25,366 bases of DNA from JBARCX01 sp049794535 (GTDB taxonomy: Bacteria > Pseudomonadota > Gammaproteobacteria > Xanthomonadales > Rhodanobacteraceae). Below are positions 7,420-16,145 of the stretch, piece by piece. The notes under the pieces are model-generated. The model was given only the letters and a program-made list of their open reading frames with translations. It was not told where the DNA came from and made no database searches. Made by a program: the position numbers and the translations under genes. Numbering within the stretch: position 1 is the stretch's first letter; each line of letters starts with the position of its first letter. Location: NCBI GenBank assembly GCA_049794535.1, contig JBARCX010000280.1, positions 1 through 25,366 of the forward strand. The letters run 5' to 3'.

Positions 7420-10272
7420 TTGAAAGCAAACACGTACCGTGCACAGATCTCACAGGGAACGGCGGGATCAAGGAATTTCGCGACTAGCGGGCGCAAGAGC
7501 CCCCTCACGATGGCCATCATGGCGGCGATGATGGCGTGTTCTTATACCGCGGCCGCACAAAGCACCGCCCCAGCGGATGCTGAAAACCCCAAAAAAGCAT
7601 CCACACTGAAAGCAGTGACGGTTACCGGCTCCCTGATACCTCAGACACAAGTTGAAACCGCTACACCGACGACAACCATTACTGCGGAAGACATCAAGGC
7701 AAAGGGTTTCGCCACCGTTGCTGACGCGTTGCAATCCGCATCATTTGCGACTGGTAGTGTGCAGGGCGCACAGTCTACGAACAGCTTCTCACCGGGCGCA
7801 CAAACGCTCAGCATGTTCGGTCTGCCGGTCGGTTTCGTGAAGTACCTGATCGACGGTCGCCCGATGGGCAATTTTCCGGGGCTCTACAACGGCAGCGATA
7901 CCTTCAACAATCTGAGCGGCATCCCGACCGAGATGGTCGACCACATCGACATCTTGCCTGGCGGCCAATCTTCGCTATATGGCTCGGATGCCATCGCCGG
8001 TGTCGTCAACATCGTGCTTAAGAAAAAGCTTGATGCGCCCGTTCTCGATGTTCGCTATGGCTGGACGCAAGATGGTGGCGGAGCAGATCGCCGCATCAGC
8101 TTTGCCGATAGTTTCAGCAAAGGCGGATTCAACATGATTGCTGGCGTGCAGTACGAGAGCACGCAACCCATCTGGGGTTTCGATCGTGATCTCACAGCTC
8201 GAGTAAATCAGCATGGCACGACTCCACCCGTTGCGAGTCGTGACTATCTTGTATACAGCGCTACTTCAGTGAGCAATGGCTATTACATGCAGGACCCGAA
8301 CCGTTGCTCGCTAGTCAACGGTCAATACAAAGGCACTGAGGAGCTTCAGCATCGCGCGAACAATGGCGACTATTGCGGCTCGTTCTTTACGCCAGGCTAT
8401 AGCACGCTAGCGAACAACAGCAAAAGCGCGCAGGCCTACACCCATGCCAGTTTCGATGTAAATGAAAACGTCCAGCTCTACGGTGACCTGCTTTATAGCT
8501 ATCAGCAACAAAAATTCACATCCGGACCATCGACCACGTGGTGGGGCACTTCGGTGGGCTACGGTGCCTTCTACGACCCTAATCTAGACGATTACGTCAA
8601 TCTGCAGCGTGCCTTCTCACCCGAGGAAGTCGGGGGCTACAAGTCAATCATGAACAAGACGGTCGAAAACTCCTACATGCTCACGCTCGGAGCAAAGGGT
8701 GGGCTTGGCTCTTCAAACTGGGACTACGACTTTAGCTTTACCCATTCGGATGACAAGCTCATCGAGCGAAAATTCACTCGCTTCGCAGGAGCCATGGAGC
8801 AGTACTTTGCCGACCACATACTCGGCCCAAACCTTGGCACAGACCCCGATGGCTACAACAGCTACGCGCCGGATTACGCTGCGTTCTACTCGCCAATATC
8901 GAATGCTGACTTCCGAAGCTTCACCGGCTACCTCGACACGCGTAGCAAGACCTGGGACAACATGCTCCGCGCTCAGCTCACCAATGCCTCGCTGGTGAAG
9001 ATGCCTGGAGGTGATGCAGGCATCGCTGTTGTCGTCGAAGGCGGCAACCAGGGATGGAACTATGCTCCCGCTGCCCAACTGCTAGCGGGCGATGCATGGG
9101 GGACGTCCGCAGTGCAAGGTGCCGGTCATCGTTCCCGTTACGCCGTAACTACAGAGCTGCGCTTGCCGCTGCTGGAACAATTGACGATGGATGCATCTGT
9201 TCGCTACGACGCATTCAACGTTGCGAATTCCACCGTGAGTAAGCCGACGTATAACGTAGGCCTTGAATACCGTCCATTCGATACCTTATTGCTTCGTGCC
9301 AAGTATGGCTCGGCCTTCAAGGCACCGACACTCTCCGACGAATTTCAAGGTGAGAGTGGCTATTACGCATCCGTCCCTGATTACTACAACTGCGCCAAGC
9401 TCGGCTATGGCCCGGGTGATATTGCAAACTGCCCGTCGGGATATAGCGCAGTGCAATTCAAAGGCACTCAAGCTGGGAATACTAACCTACAGCCAATATC
9501 GGCCAAGGTGTGGAGCTACGGCATGGTATGGGCTCCCGTGTCGCGGATGTCCATCACGCTCGACTACCTGCACTGGAGCATCAAGAACGAGGTAGAACAG
9601 CAGGACTTCGACAAGCTCGCGCAACAAGAAGCACTGTGTCGGCTTGGGCAACTCGACATACAGTCACCCAGCTGTGTCGCCGCACTCAGCCAGGTCACAC
9701 GCAATGCGCTTGGCAACATCACGAAGATCTATACACCCAAGGTCAACGTGGCCAATGAGCTGGTCAATGCAGTAGTTCTCGGCTTCAACTACGGGTTTGA
9801 TATTGGCAGTTACGGCAACATCGCACTCAATGCTTCATACAGCGACATTCTGAAGCACACGCTGCAGCAATACCCAGGCGATCCAACCATCGACCTACTG
9901 CGCTCGCCGTACTACAGCACCGACTTCAAAACTAAGGCAAACGCCTCCGCAACCTGGAGCCGCGATGCATGGAGTGCAACGTTGTATGCCAATCGCTTTG
10001 GTAGCACTCCAAACTACCTTGCAACAGCTACCAACGGATACAGCACACCAGGCACTGGCAAGCTAGCGCCCTGGATGCTGTACAACGCTAGCGTTTCTTA
10101 CAACCCAATGTCGAGCCTGACACTGTCGCTCCTAGCCAATAACCTCTTCAACAAAATGCCACCGAAAGACAACAGCTACCCAGGCACGGTGACCGGTCCT
10201 TACGACGCCACTAATTACAACGTGTACGGTCGCACTTATTACCTTGAGGCCACCTACAAGTTCGGAAAGTAA
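7420..10272 (+). CDS. TonB-dependent outer-membrane receptor
   Basis: I chose the TTG at 7420 (950 aa) because AAGGAG sits seven bases upstream; the in-frame ATG at 7306 would run through a structured leader and has no ribosome site. The signal peptide has a long basic n-region, a Met/Ala-rich core at residues 31-45 and a cleavage site AAA-Q at 46-47. A TonB-box-like stretch, KAVTVTGS, is at 64-71. The plug domain follows (about 80-210, including ILPGGQSSLYGSDAIAGVVN), then a beta-barrel rich in aromatic strands ending YYLEATYKFGK. Such receptors import siderophores, vitamin B12, glycans or peptides with energy from TonB-ExbBD; the substrate is not evident here, and no transport or degradation genes flank it. 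By eye the coding sequence seems less GC-rich than its neighbours. It is bounded by a strong terminator and is monocistronic. Confidence 0.9.
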   Translation: MKANTYRAQISQGTAGSRNFATSGRKSPLTMAIMAAMMACSYTAAAQSTAPADAENPKKASTLKAVTVTGSLIPQTQVETATPTTTITAEDIKAKGFATVADALQSASFATGSVQGAQSTNSFSPGAQTLSMFGLPVGFVKYLIDGRPMGNFPGLYNGSDTFNNLSGIPTEMVDHIDILPGGQSSLYGSDAIAGVVNIVLKKKLDAPVLDVRYGWTQDGGGADRRISFADSFSKGGFNMIAGVQYESTQPIWGFDRDLTARVNQHGTTPPVASRDYLVYSATSVSNGYYMQDPNRCSLVNGQYKGTEELQHRANNGDYCGSFFTPGYSTLANNSKSAQAYTHASFDVNENVQLYGDLLYSYQQQKFTSGPSTTWWGTSVGYGAFYDPNLDDYVNLQRAFSPEEVGGYKSIMNKTVENSYMLTLGAKGGLGSSNWDYDFSFTHSDDKLIERKFTRFAGAMEQYFADHILGPNLGTDPDGYNSYAPDYAAFYSPISNADFRSFTGYLDTRSKTWDNMLRAQLTNASLVKMPGGDAGIAVVVEGGNQGWNYAPAAQLLAGDAWGTSAVQGAGHRSRYAVTTELRLPLLEQLTMDASVRYDAFNVANSTVSKPTYNVGLEYRPFDTLLLRAKYGSAFKAPTLSDEFQGESGYYASVPDYYNCAKLGYGPGDIANCPSGYSAVQFKGTQAGNTNLQPISAKVWSYGMVWAPVSRMSITLDYLHWSIKNEVEQQDFDKLAQQEALCRLGQLDIQSPSCVAALSQVTRNALGNITKIYTPKVNVANELVNAVVLGFNYGFDIGSYGNIALNASYSDILKHTLQQYPGDPTIDLLRSPYYSTDFKTKANASATWSRDAWSATLYANRFGSTPNYLATATNGYSTPGTGKLAPWMLYNASVSYNPMSSLTLSLLANNLFNKMPPKDNSYPGTVTGPYDATNYNVYGRTYYLEATYKFGK

Positions 10273-10293
10273 GCGGGCAGCACCACAACACTC

Positions 10294-10327
10294 GGCCCCG
10301 CATCATCGATGCGGGGCCTTTTATTTT
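10294..10327 (+). terminator. Rho-independent terminator of the TonB receptor gene
   Basis: An 11-bp perfect GC-rich stem, GGCCCCGCATC with GATGCGGGGCC (10294-10304 and 10308-10318), is followed directly by TTTTATTTT. It lies 22 bases after the receptor stop codon. This is the best intrinsic terminator in the window. Confidence 0.93.
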
Positions 10328-10456
10328 GCATCAGGCTGCGAAACCTCTGGTATTCGCAGATGCGCCATCCGCCATTGATTCCACTTCATCGAATCCCCAT
10401 TCATCGGACATCGCGGTTGCCCCGTCTGGGCATCGCATGTCCTGGAAGATACGACA

Positions 10457-11110
10457 ATGGCTACTCCCACCCGTCTCAAAATCGACTTCGTCTCCGACGT
10501 CGTCTGCCCCTGGTGCGCTGTCGGCCTGAAATCGCTTGAACAGGCGCTAAAACAGCTGGACGGCGAGGTTACCGCCGAGCTCCACTTCCAGCCCTTCGAA
10601 CTCAATCCGCAAATGGCCCCGGAGGGCGAAGACATCGGCGAGCATCTGCATCGCAAGTACGGCAGCACGCCGGAGCAGATGGCACAGAATCGCGAGGCGA
10701 TCCGGCAGCGCGGTGCTGAACTTGGCTTTACGTTCAACATGGACAAGCGCGGCCGCACTTACAACACGTTCGATGCCCATCGTCTGCTGCATTGGGCCGA
10801 TGTTGAGGGTAAGCAGGCTGAGTTGAAGCTGGCCTTGCTGGAAGCGTATTTCACTAACGGCGAGGACGTAAGTTCGCATGACGTGCTTGCCCGCGCTGCG
10901 GGCGAGGCCGGGCTGGACTCAACCGAAGCGCGCGCGGTTCTCACTGAGCATCGCTATGCCGATGAAGTGCGCGCGCAGGAGCAGTTCTACCAAAGCCAAG
11001 GCATCCACTCGGTGCCCTCGATCATCATCAACGATCGCTACCTGATCCAGGGTGGCCAACCACCGGAAGTGTTTGAGCAAACCATGCGCCGGATCCTTGC
11101 AGAGGGCTGA
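10457..11110 (+). CDS. DsbA-family (FrnE-like) thiol oxidoreductase
   Basis: This 217-aa protein has a thioredoxin-fold redox motif CPWC at residues 17-20, right after the first beta strand (KIDFVSDVV), as in the FrnE/2-hydroxychromene-carboxylate isomerase branch of the DsbA family. An inserted helical domain occupies the middle. The C-terminal thioredoxin portion carries the cis-proline segment HSVPSIIIN near residues 182-190. There is no signal peptide, so it should act in the cytoplasm, where FrnE-type proteins are thought to catalyse disulphide exchange, including under oxidative stress. The ATG at 10457 has a modest GGAAGA upstream. It follows the receptor terminator and appears to be its own unit. 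The exact substrate is unknown. Confidence 0.88.
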   Translation: MATPTRLKIDFVSDVVCPWCAVGLKSLEQALKQLDGEVTAELHFQPFELNPQMAPEGEDIGEHLHRKYGSTPEQMAQNREAIRQRGAELGFTFNMDKRGRTYNTFDAHRLLHWADVEGKQAELKLALLEAYFTNGEDVSSHDVLARAAGEAGLDSTEARAVLTEHRYADEVRAQEQFYQSQGIHSVPSIIINDRYLIQGGQPPEVFEQTMRRILAEG

Positions 11111-11143
11111 TTCCCGCCCCGCATCGAAGCCACAAGGCCAAAA

Positions 11144-11172
11144 GGTGGCCCTGGCCTCGTGCCCGGGCCACC
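11144..11172 (+). terminator. Hairpin after the DsbA-family gene
   Basis: GGTGGCCC (11144-11151) pairs with GGGCCACC (11165-11172) around a 13-base loop, 33 bases after the stop codon. There is no T run, so termination is only possible, not shown. Confidence 0.35.
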
Positions 11173-11195
11173 CCTTCGCAGCACGATGACCGGGT

Positions 11196-11216
11196 GACGT
11201 GCGAAAATTGCACGTC
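11196..11216. promoter_or_regulatory. Perfect inverted repeat upstream of the FAD dehydrogenase gene
   Basis: GACGTGC (11196-11202) and GCACGTC (11210-11216) flank the A/T-rich spacer GAAAATT, 23 bases before the ATG of the next gene. The half-site and AT-rich centre look like either an operator or a small RNA hairpin that could affect ribosome access. The regulator is unknown. Confidence 0.3.
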
Positions 11217-11239
11217 CTCCACGTTCAGATCGACCCCAC

Positions 11240-12883
11240 ATGCTGCGATTGACCGATATCAAGCTGCCGTTGGATCACGCCGAAGGCGCCATCGTGGCGG
11301 CCATCTGCGCCAAGCTCGGCATCAAGCCGACCGCACTGCGCAGCCATACGGTGTTCCGCCGCAGCTATGACGCGCGCAAGCGTGGGGCTATCGCGTTGAT
11401 CTACACGCTGGATGTGGACGTGGCCGATGAGGCTGCCCTGCTCGCGCGTTACGCAGACGATAAGCACGTACAGCCGACGCCGGACACCGACTACCACTAC
11501 GTGGCTCAGGCGCCGAAGTCGCTGGAACATCGCCCCATCGTCATCGGCACCGGCCCTTGCGGCCTGTTTGCCGGGCTGATCCTGGCGCAGATGGGCTTTC
11601 GCCCGTTGATCCTGGATCGCGGCAAGGCCGTGCGCGAGCGCACCGTGGATACTTGGGACCTGTGGCGCAAGCGCAACCTGCATCCGGAGTCGAATGTGCA
11701 GTTCGGCGAAGGCGGTGCCGGCACATTCTCCGATGGCAAGCTGCATAGCCAGATTTCCGATCCGCACCATCACGGTCGCAAGGTGCTTATCGAGTTTGTG
11801 AAAGCGGGTGCGCCGGAAGAAATTCTCTACGTCAGCAAGCCGCACATCGGCACGTTCCGATTGGTGACGATGGTTGAAAACATGCGCGCCACGATCGAAT
11901 CGCTCGGCGGGGAGATCCGCTTCAGCCAGCGCGTGGATGATCTGTTGGTGGAAACCGATGCCGCAGGCAAGCGCCATGTTCGCGGCGTCATGCTAGCGGG
12001 TGGCGAACAGATTCGCGCCGACCACGTCGTGCTCGCCATCGGCCACAGCGCCCGCGATACCTTTGAGATGCTGCACCAGCGCGGTGTGTATCTGGAGGCC
12101 AAACCGTTCTCGATTGGCTTCCGTATCGAGCACCCGCAATCGTTGATTGACTCCTCACGTTTTGGCCCACAAGCCGGCCATCCGATTCTCGGTGCCGCCG
12201 ACTACAAGCTGGTACATCACGGCAAAGGGGCTGATGGAAAAACCGATCGCTCGGTATACAGCTTCTGCATGTGCCCTGGTGGAACGGTAGTGGCGGCAAC
12301 CAGTGAACCGGGACGCGTGGTGACCAACGGCATGAGCCAATACTCACGCAACGAGCGCAACGCAAACGCTGCGGTGGTATGCAGTATCGCGCCGGAGGAT
12401 TACGCGCCGTACGGTGAGGATCCGCTCGCCGGCATCGCACTGCAGCGACATTGGGAGTCGAACGCGTACCAACTGGGTGGCGGTAACTACGAAGCCCCCG
12501 GCCAGCTAGTAGGTGATTTTCTTGCGGGCAGGCCCTCGCGTGAATTTGGTTCGGTGCAACCTTCGTATAAGCCGGGCGTGCATCTCACCGACCTGGCTAG
12601 CGCCCTGCCCGACTATGCGATTACCGCCATCCGCGCCGCGCTGCCCGCGTTCGATCGACAGATCAGAGGTTATGCCATGCATGACGCCGTGCTCACTGGC
12701 GTCGAGACGCGCACGTCGTCACCCGTGCGTATCAAGCGTAATGACGGTGACTACCAAAGCTTGAATACTCGCGGCCTCTATCCGGCGGGCGAAGGTGCGG
12801 GTTATGCCGGTGGCATTCTCTCTGCGGCCGTTGATGGCATTCGTGTGGCTGAAGCGGTGGCTTTGAGCATAACGGGGCGTTGA
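11240..12883 (+). CDS. FAD-dependent dehydrogenase of the COG2509 type
   Basis: This 547-aa protein has an N-terminal domain of about 95 residues (starting MLRLTDIKLPLDH) followed by a Rossmann FAD-binding motif GTGPCG at residues 103-108. Further family blocks include FGEGGAGTFSDGKL, a second nucleotide-binding motif ending VVLAIGHSARDT, and a C-terminal flavin-contacting stretch GLYPAGEGAGYAGGI. This combination is typical of the uncharacterised FAD-dependent dehydrogenases of COG2509, widespread in bacteria with no agreed substrate. No membrane segment or signal peptide is seen, so it is expected to be cytosolic. The ATG at 11240 lacks a strong ribosome site. It seems monocistronic and faces the convergent cyclic-di-GMP gene across a REPIN-containing gap. 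Confidence 0.85.
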   Translation: MLRLTDIKLPLDHAEGAIVAAICAKLGIKPTALRSHTVFRRSYDARKRGAIALIYTLDVDVADEAALLARYADDKHVQPTPDTDYHYVAQAPKSLEHRPIVIGTGPCGLFAGLILAQMGFRPLILDRGKAVRERTVDTWDLWRKRNLHPESNVQFGEGGAGTFSDGKLHSQISDPHHHGRKVLIEFVKAGAPEEILYVSKPHIGTFRLVTMVENMRATIESLGGEIRFSQRVDDLLVETDAAGKRHVRGVMLAGGEQIRADHVVLAIGHSARDTFEMLHQRGVYLEAKPFSIGFRIEHPQSLIDSSRFGPQAGHPILGAADYKLVHHGKGADGKTDRSVYSFCMCPGGTVVAATSEPGRVVTNGMSQYSRNERNANAAVVCSIAPEDYAPYGEDPLAGIALQRHWESNAYQLGGGNYEAPGQLVGDFLAGRPSREFGSVQPSYKPGVHLTDLASALPDYAITAIRAALPAFDRQIRGYAMHDAVLTGVETRTSSPVRIKRNDGDYQSLNTRGLYPAGEGAGYAGGILSAAVDGIRVAEAVALSITGR

Positions 12884-13199
12884 CGCCGCAGCCGTAGATT
12901 GGTGAGCTTGCGAACCCCAACGTCGAAGTGCGCCCGCGTTGGGTGTCGGATCATTCCATTCAGCCTCACGTTTAATTTTAGCTCGTCATCCCAGCGCAGG
13001 CTGGGATCCAGTGGCCTCAAGGCACGGTCTGACAGAATCACTGCCGAGCTCACTCGCACGACTTCAACAGACTGAAGTACACAGCGGATGAGCAATATCG
13101 CCATTTTGTGCACTGAGGCCACTGGATCCCAGCCTGCGCTGGGATGACGAGCTAAAGCGGTATCTCTCGGCTCGATTCGGCGCACGCGACGCGCTTCAC
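12884..13199. other. Convergent 316-bp intergenic region
   Basis: This gap lies between the 3' ends of two convergent genes. It contains a weak 7-bp hairpin (CCCAACG at 12916-12922 with CGTTGGG at 12937-12943), which could help end transcription, and a REPIN-like repeat pair covering 12977-13156. I see no gene in it. Confidence 0.7.
12977..13156. repeat. REPIN-like element: two inverted 43-bp REP copies
   Basis: Positions 12977-13019 and 13114-13156 are perfect 43-bp inverted copies separated by 94 bp. Each arm carries its own hairpin, ATCCCAGC-GCAG-GCTGGGAT, so the DNA or RNA can fold either as two small hairpins or one large one. The ATCCCAGC...GCTGGGAT core is of the general REP type found between genes in many proteobacteria. 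Position between two convergent 3' ends is typical. No RAYT transposase is present in the window, so the element would be mobilised, if at all, in trans. Confidence 0.88.
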
Positions 13200-16145
13200 T
13201 CAATCAGACCTCGCCTCCAACCAATGCGAGATGGGGGCCGGTCGGCCCATCAGATACCCCTGGCCATATTCGCAGCCCATCGTCAGTAAAGCCTGTCGCT
13301 GCGCCTCGGTTTCAATACCTTCGGCAATCACGCCAATATTAAGCGCATGAGCCAACGCAAGAATCGCGGCCACCACGGTGGCGCTGTCATGCGTCCCTTG
13401 TTCAAGGGCCTGCACGAAAACACGATCGATCTTCAGCTTATTCAACGGCAGCGAATGCAAGTGGCTGAGCGACGAATAGCCGGTGCCGAAATCGTCCAAT
13501 GCCGCGTGCACCCCTGCATCCCGCAGCCGCTCCAGGATCTCTTGTGCACGCTCGGGGTCATCCAGCAACGCACCTTCGGTGATCTCGATGATCAATTGCG
13601 ATGGCGGCAATTGGGTGCGCTCGAGAAGCTGCAACAACCGATGATCGAAATCCGCATGACGCAGGTGTAGTGGCGAGACATTGAACGTCATGAACATATC
13701 CGGCCGATTCATCAATACGAAGCATCGGCAGGCATGCGCAAACAACCGCCAATCAATCGCTTCGATATGGCCGCTATCTTGCGCGATCCGCAAAAAATCC
13801 GCAGGACAAAGCACACCGCGATGGGGATGGTTCCAACGCAAGAGTGCTTCGTAGCCAACCACCTCACCGCTATCAAGCCGGATGATCGGCTGGAAGTACG
13901 GCTCGAATTCGTCGTGCTGCATGGCATGACGTAATTCGACTTCGAGCATGAGCACATCGACAGCATTCTTCGCCAATGTCTCATCGAACAATGCATAACG
14001 CTTACGGCCAAGTGCCTTGGCACGATAGAGCGCAATGTCCGCATCCCTTAGCAGTGCATCGGCGTGGTCGTAATTTGCATTGCCAATGGCAATGCCCATG
14101 CTGGCCGAAGGCTCCAACTCTCTACCGGCAACCAACAACGGTTCACCCAATATCCGTAACACATGCTGCGCCACCTGCTCGGCCGTGGCAGGTGCGTCGA
14201 TGTCTTCCAGCAGAATGGCGAATTCATCACCGGATAGTCGTGCCACCACATCCGGCTCGTGCACGCAGTGCATCAGCCGTAACGCCACGGCTTTCAAGAA
14301 AGCGTCGCCCGCCAGATGACCCAGGCTATCGTTGATCACCTTGAAGCGATCGACATCCAGATACAGCAAAGCACAGCGTCGCCCCGGTTCTGCATGAAGA
14401 CGAACCAATACGCGATCCATCCGCTCGCGCAGAAAGTCGCGATTGGGTAATCCGGTAAGCGGATCGTGCACGACCTGATGCTTGAGCTGCTGCTGCACGT
14501 GTTCGCGCCGGGCGATCTGCTCACGCAATTCACGCGTGCGCTCCTCCACCCGCTGCTCTAGCCATTGATTGGCCTGTTGTAGCGAAGCGGCCGAACGTCG
14601 GCGGTAGATACTGTTGGCGATCTGTAACGCGGCGAAACTTAGCAATTCCTGATCGGCGATGTTGTAGCGAACCTCGCTGACGTAACTCTGCACCGCGACC
14701 AATCCAATCGCCTCTTCTCCGACCCATAGCGGCACGCCCAACCAACACGTGGCGGGTTCACCGATCTGGTGTGGCACCACTTCGCCGGAACGTTGCAGCG
14801 CCGAGATATCCTGGCTGCCACCTAACCATGGCTGCCCCTGTCGCAGCACATATTCGCTTAGGCCACGCCCCAACGGACGCGTGAGCGTGTGTCGTACACC
14901 GGCATCGACGTAGTAGGGAAAATCCAACCGACGTCGATCTTCGGTAAGCAAGGCAATGAAGAAATTCTCGGCATCCAGCAAACGCCCCACCACTGCATGC
15001 ACGCGTTGATAGAACGCGCTCTCGTCAATATCGGCCGTGGCTAGCTGAGCCAGTTGAAACAGTGCCTCTTGCAGATGTTCCGCGCGCTGACGCTCCAGCA
15101 CCTCCTGCTGCAAACCGCGGTTGGCTTCGTCCAACTCCTGCGTGCGCAAACGCACGTGTTGCTCCAACTCATCCTTGGTCTGCTTACGCTCCAGCGCGGT
15201 GAGAATGTGGCTACCAACAAACGCGAGCAGTGCGCTGTCTTCATCGGAAAATCCAATGCCCTGCTGATAGCTCTGCACCACCAACGCGCCGTGCACCTGA
15301 CCATCGCGCAACATGGGTACGCCAAGCCAGTCGAAACTATCCGGCCCCAGTGTGATCAACAGCCCCTCGACCTGTTCGCGCAGCTCCTCGGCGCTGCCCA
15401 TCAGCGACCGACCCTTCGTCAACAAGTGCCAGGTCAGCGTGCCTTGCCAGCCTTCCAGCGATTCTTCACGGGTGGTATCTGGCCCCTGCAAGTCCACCGT
15501 GTCGGCGTAATACAGGAAACGCAGCGCGCTGCGCTCCGGGTCATGCCGCACGATGTAGAAGTTTTCGGCGTACATCAGTGTACTGACGATGCCGTGGATG
15601 CCACGCAACAACTCGGGCATATCCAGGTCGGAGCCGGCCAGATCGGAAATCGCAAACAGGGCGCGTTGCAGGTGCTCCGAGCGCTCCAGTTGGTAATGTG
15701 AGTCGTGCAACTCAGTCATCGCCAGCGCATGCTGCATGTGTCGGCCCGCCAGTTGCAGGCACGGCGCAAGTACATCGCACAGGTGTGAACCCGCCGACGT
15801 GTCCCGCACGGACATCAACAGTACGGCCAGCACGCCTGGAGCAAGGCGCATGGCCAGTTGACAGCCATCGGCAGAGGCGTGCGCCTCGTGCTCACTGCCA
15901 AGCGCCAGCTGCATTTGTTCGATCTGATCCGGATTCGGCGACTCTGCCGCCGTACTACGACACGTGCCCGACGCCACATCCATCCAGAGTAGCGTCGCCG
16001 CCTTGCAGCCAGGCTGGGACTCCGCCAAGGCCACTACTGCGGCACCCACGGCCTGTGGCGTAATCGCACCGATCAGACGCCCCAGCCACGCGAGCTGCGC
16101 CGTTTCGCTCAAGGCCTCGCTGCGCAGGACACGCTGTTGGCTCAT
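13200..16145 (-). CDS. Cyclic-di-GMP signalling protein, GAF-GAF-GGDEF-EAL
   Basis: I start it at the ATG 16143-16145, preceded by an AGGGGGGAA ribosome site; the frame stays open much further upstream, but that part lies antisense to dinG. The 981-aa product has an N-terminal domain of unknown type (1-150), GAF1 (about 165-320), a coiled coil, GAF2 (about 360-510), a second coiled coil, GGDEF (about 555-720) and EAL (about 735-981). The GGDEF signature reads SGDEF (638-642), and the usual inhibitory-site RxxD position reads HEPD, so product inhibition is probably lost. The EAL domain looks catalytically complete: E766 of EAL, FNVSP, IEITE, DDFGTG from 884, LKID, EGIE and QGYLMG. It therefore likely degrades cyclic-di-GMP, perhaps with some cyclase activity, gated by small-molecule or redox signals on the GAF domains. 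No membrane segment is seen, so it is cytosolic. Confidence 0.9.
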   Translation of the reverse strand: MSQQRVLRSEALSETAQLAWLGRLIGAITPQAVGAAVVALAESQPGCKAATLLWMDVASGTCRSTAAESPNPDQIEQMQLALGSEHEAHASADGCQLAMRLAPGVLAVLLMSVRDTSAGSHLCDVLAPCLQLAGRHMQHALAMTELHDSHYQLERSEHLQRALFAISDLAGSDLDMPELLRGIHGIVSTLMYAENFYIVRHDPERSALRFLYYADTVDLQGPDTTREESLEGWQGTLTWHLLTKGRSLMGSAEELREQVEGLLITLGPDSFDWLGVPMLRDGQVHGALVVQSYQQGIGFSDEDSALLAFVGSHILTALERKQTKDELEQHVRLRTQELDEANRGLQQEVLERQRAEHLQEALFQLAQLATADIDESAFYQRVHAVVGRLLDAENFFIALLTEDRRRLDFPYYVDAGVRHTLTRPLGRGLSEYVLRQGQPWLGGSQDISALQRSGEVVPHQIGEPATCWLGVPLWVGEEAIGLVAVQSYVSEVRYNIADQELLSFAALQIANSIYRRRSAASLQQANQWLEQRVEERTRELREQIARREHVQQQLKHQVVHDPLTGLPNRDFLRERMDRVLVRLHAEPGRRCALLYLDVDRFKVINDSLGHLAGDAFLKAVALRLMHCVHEPDVVARLSGDEFAILLEDIDAPATAEQVAQHVLRILGEPLLVAGRELEPSASMGIAIGNANYDHADALLRDADIALYRAKALGRKRYALFDETLAKNAVDVLMLEVELRHAMQHDEFEPYFQPIIRLDSGEVVGYEALLRWNHPHRGVLCPADFLRIAQDSGHIEAIDWRLFAHACRCFVLMNRPDMFMTFNVSPLHLRHADFDHRLLQLLERTQLPPSQLIIEITEGALLDDPERAQEILERLRDAGVHAALDDFGTGYSSLSHLHSLPLNKLKIDRVFVQALEQGTHDSATVVAAILALAHALNIGVIAEGIETEAQRQALLTMGCEYGQGYLMGRPAPISHWLEARSD

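Noticed and set aside
7420..10272. Horizontal transfer of the TonB receptor from its lower apparent GC.
   Set aside because: Receptors of this class often show different composition because of Asn/Tyr/Thr/Ser-rich barrels, and no mobile-element borders are visible.
12802..13203. A 133-codon minus-strand frame across the REPIN gap.
   Set aside because: It runs through both repeat arms and into the end of the FAD gene, with no recognisable protein features.
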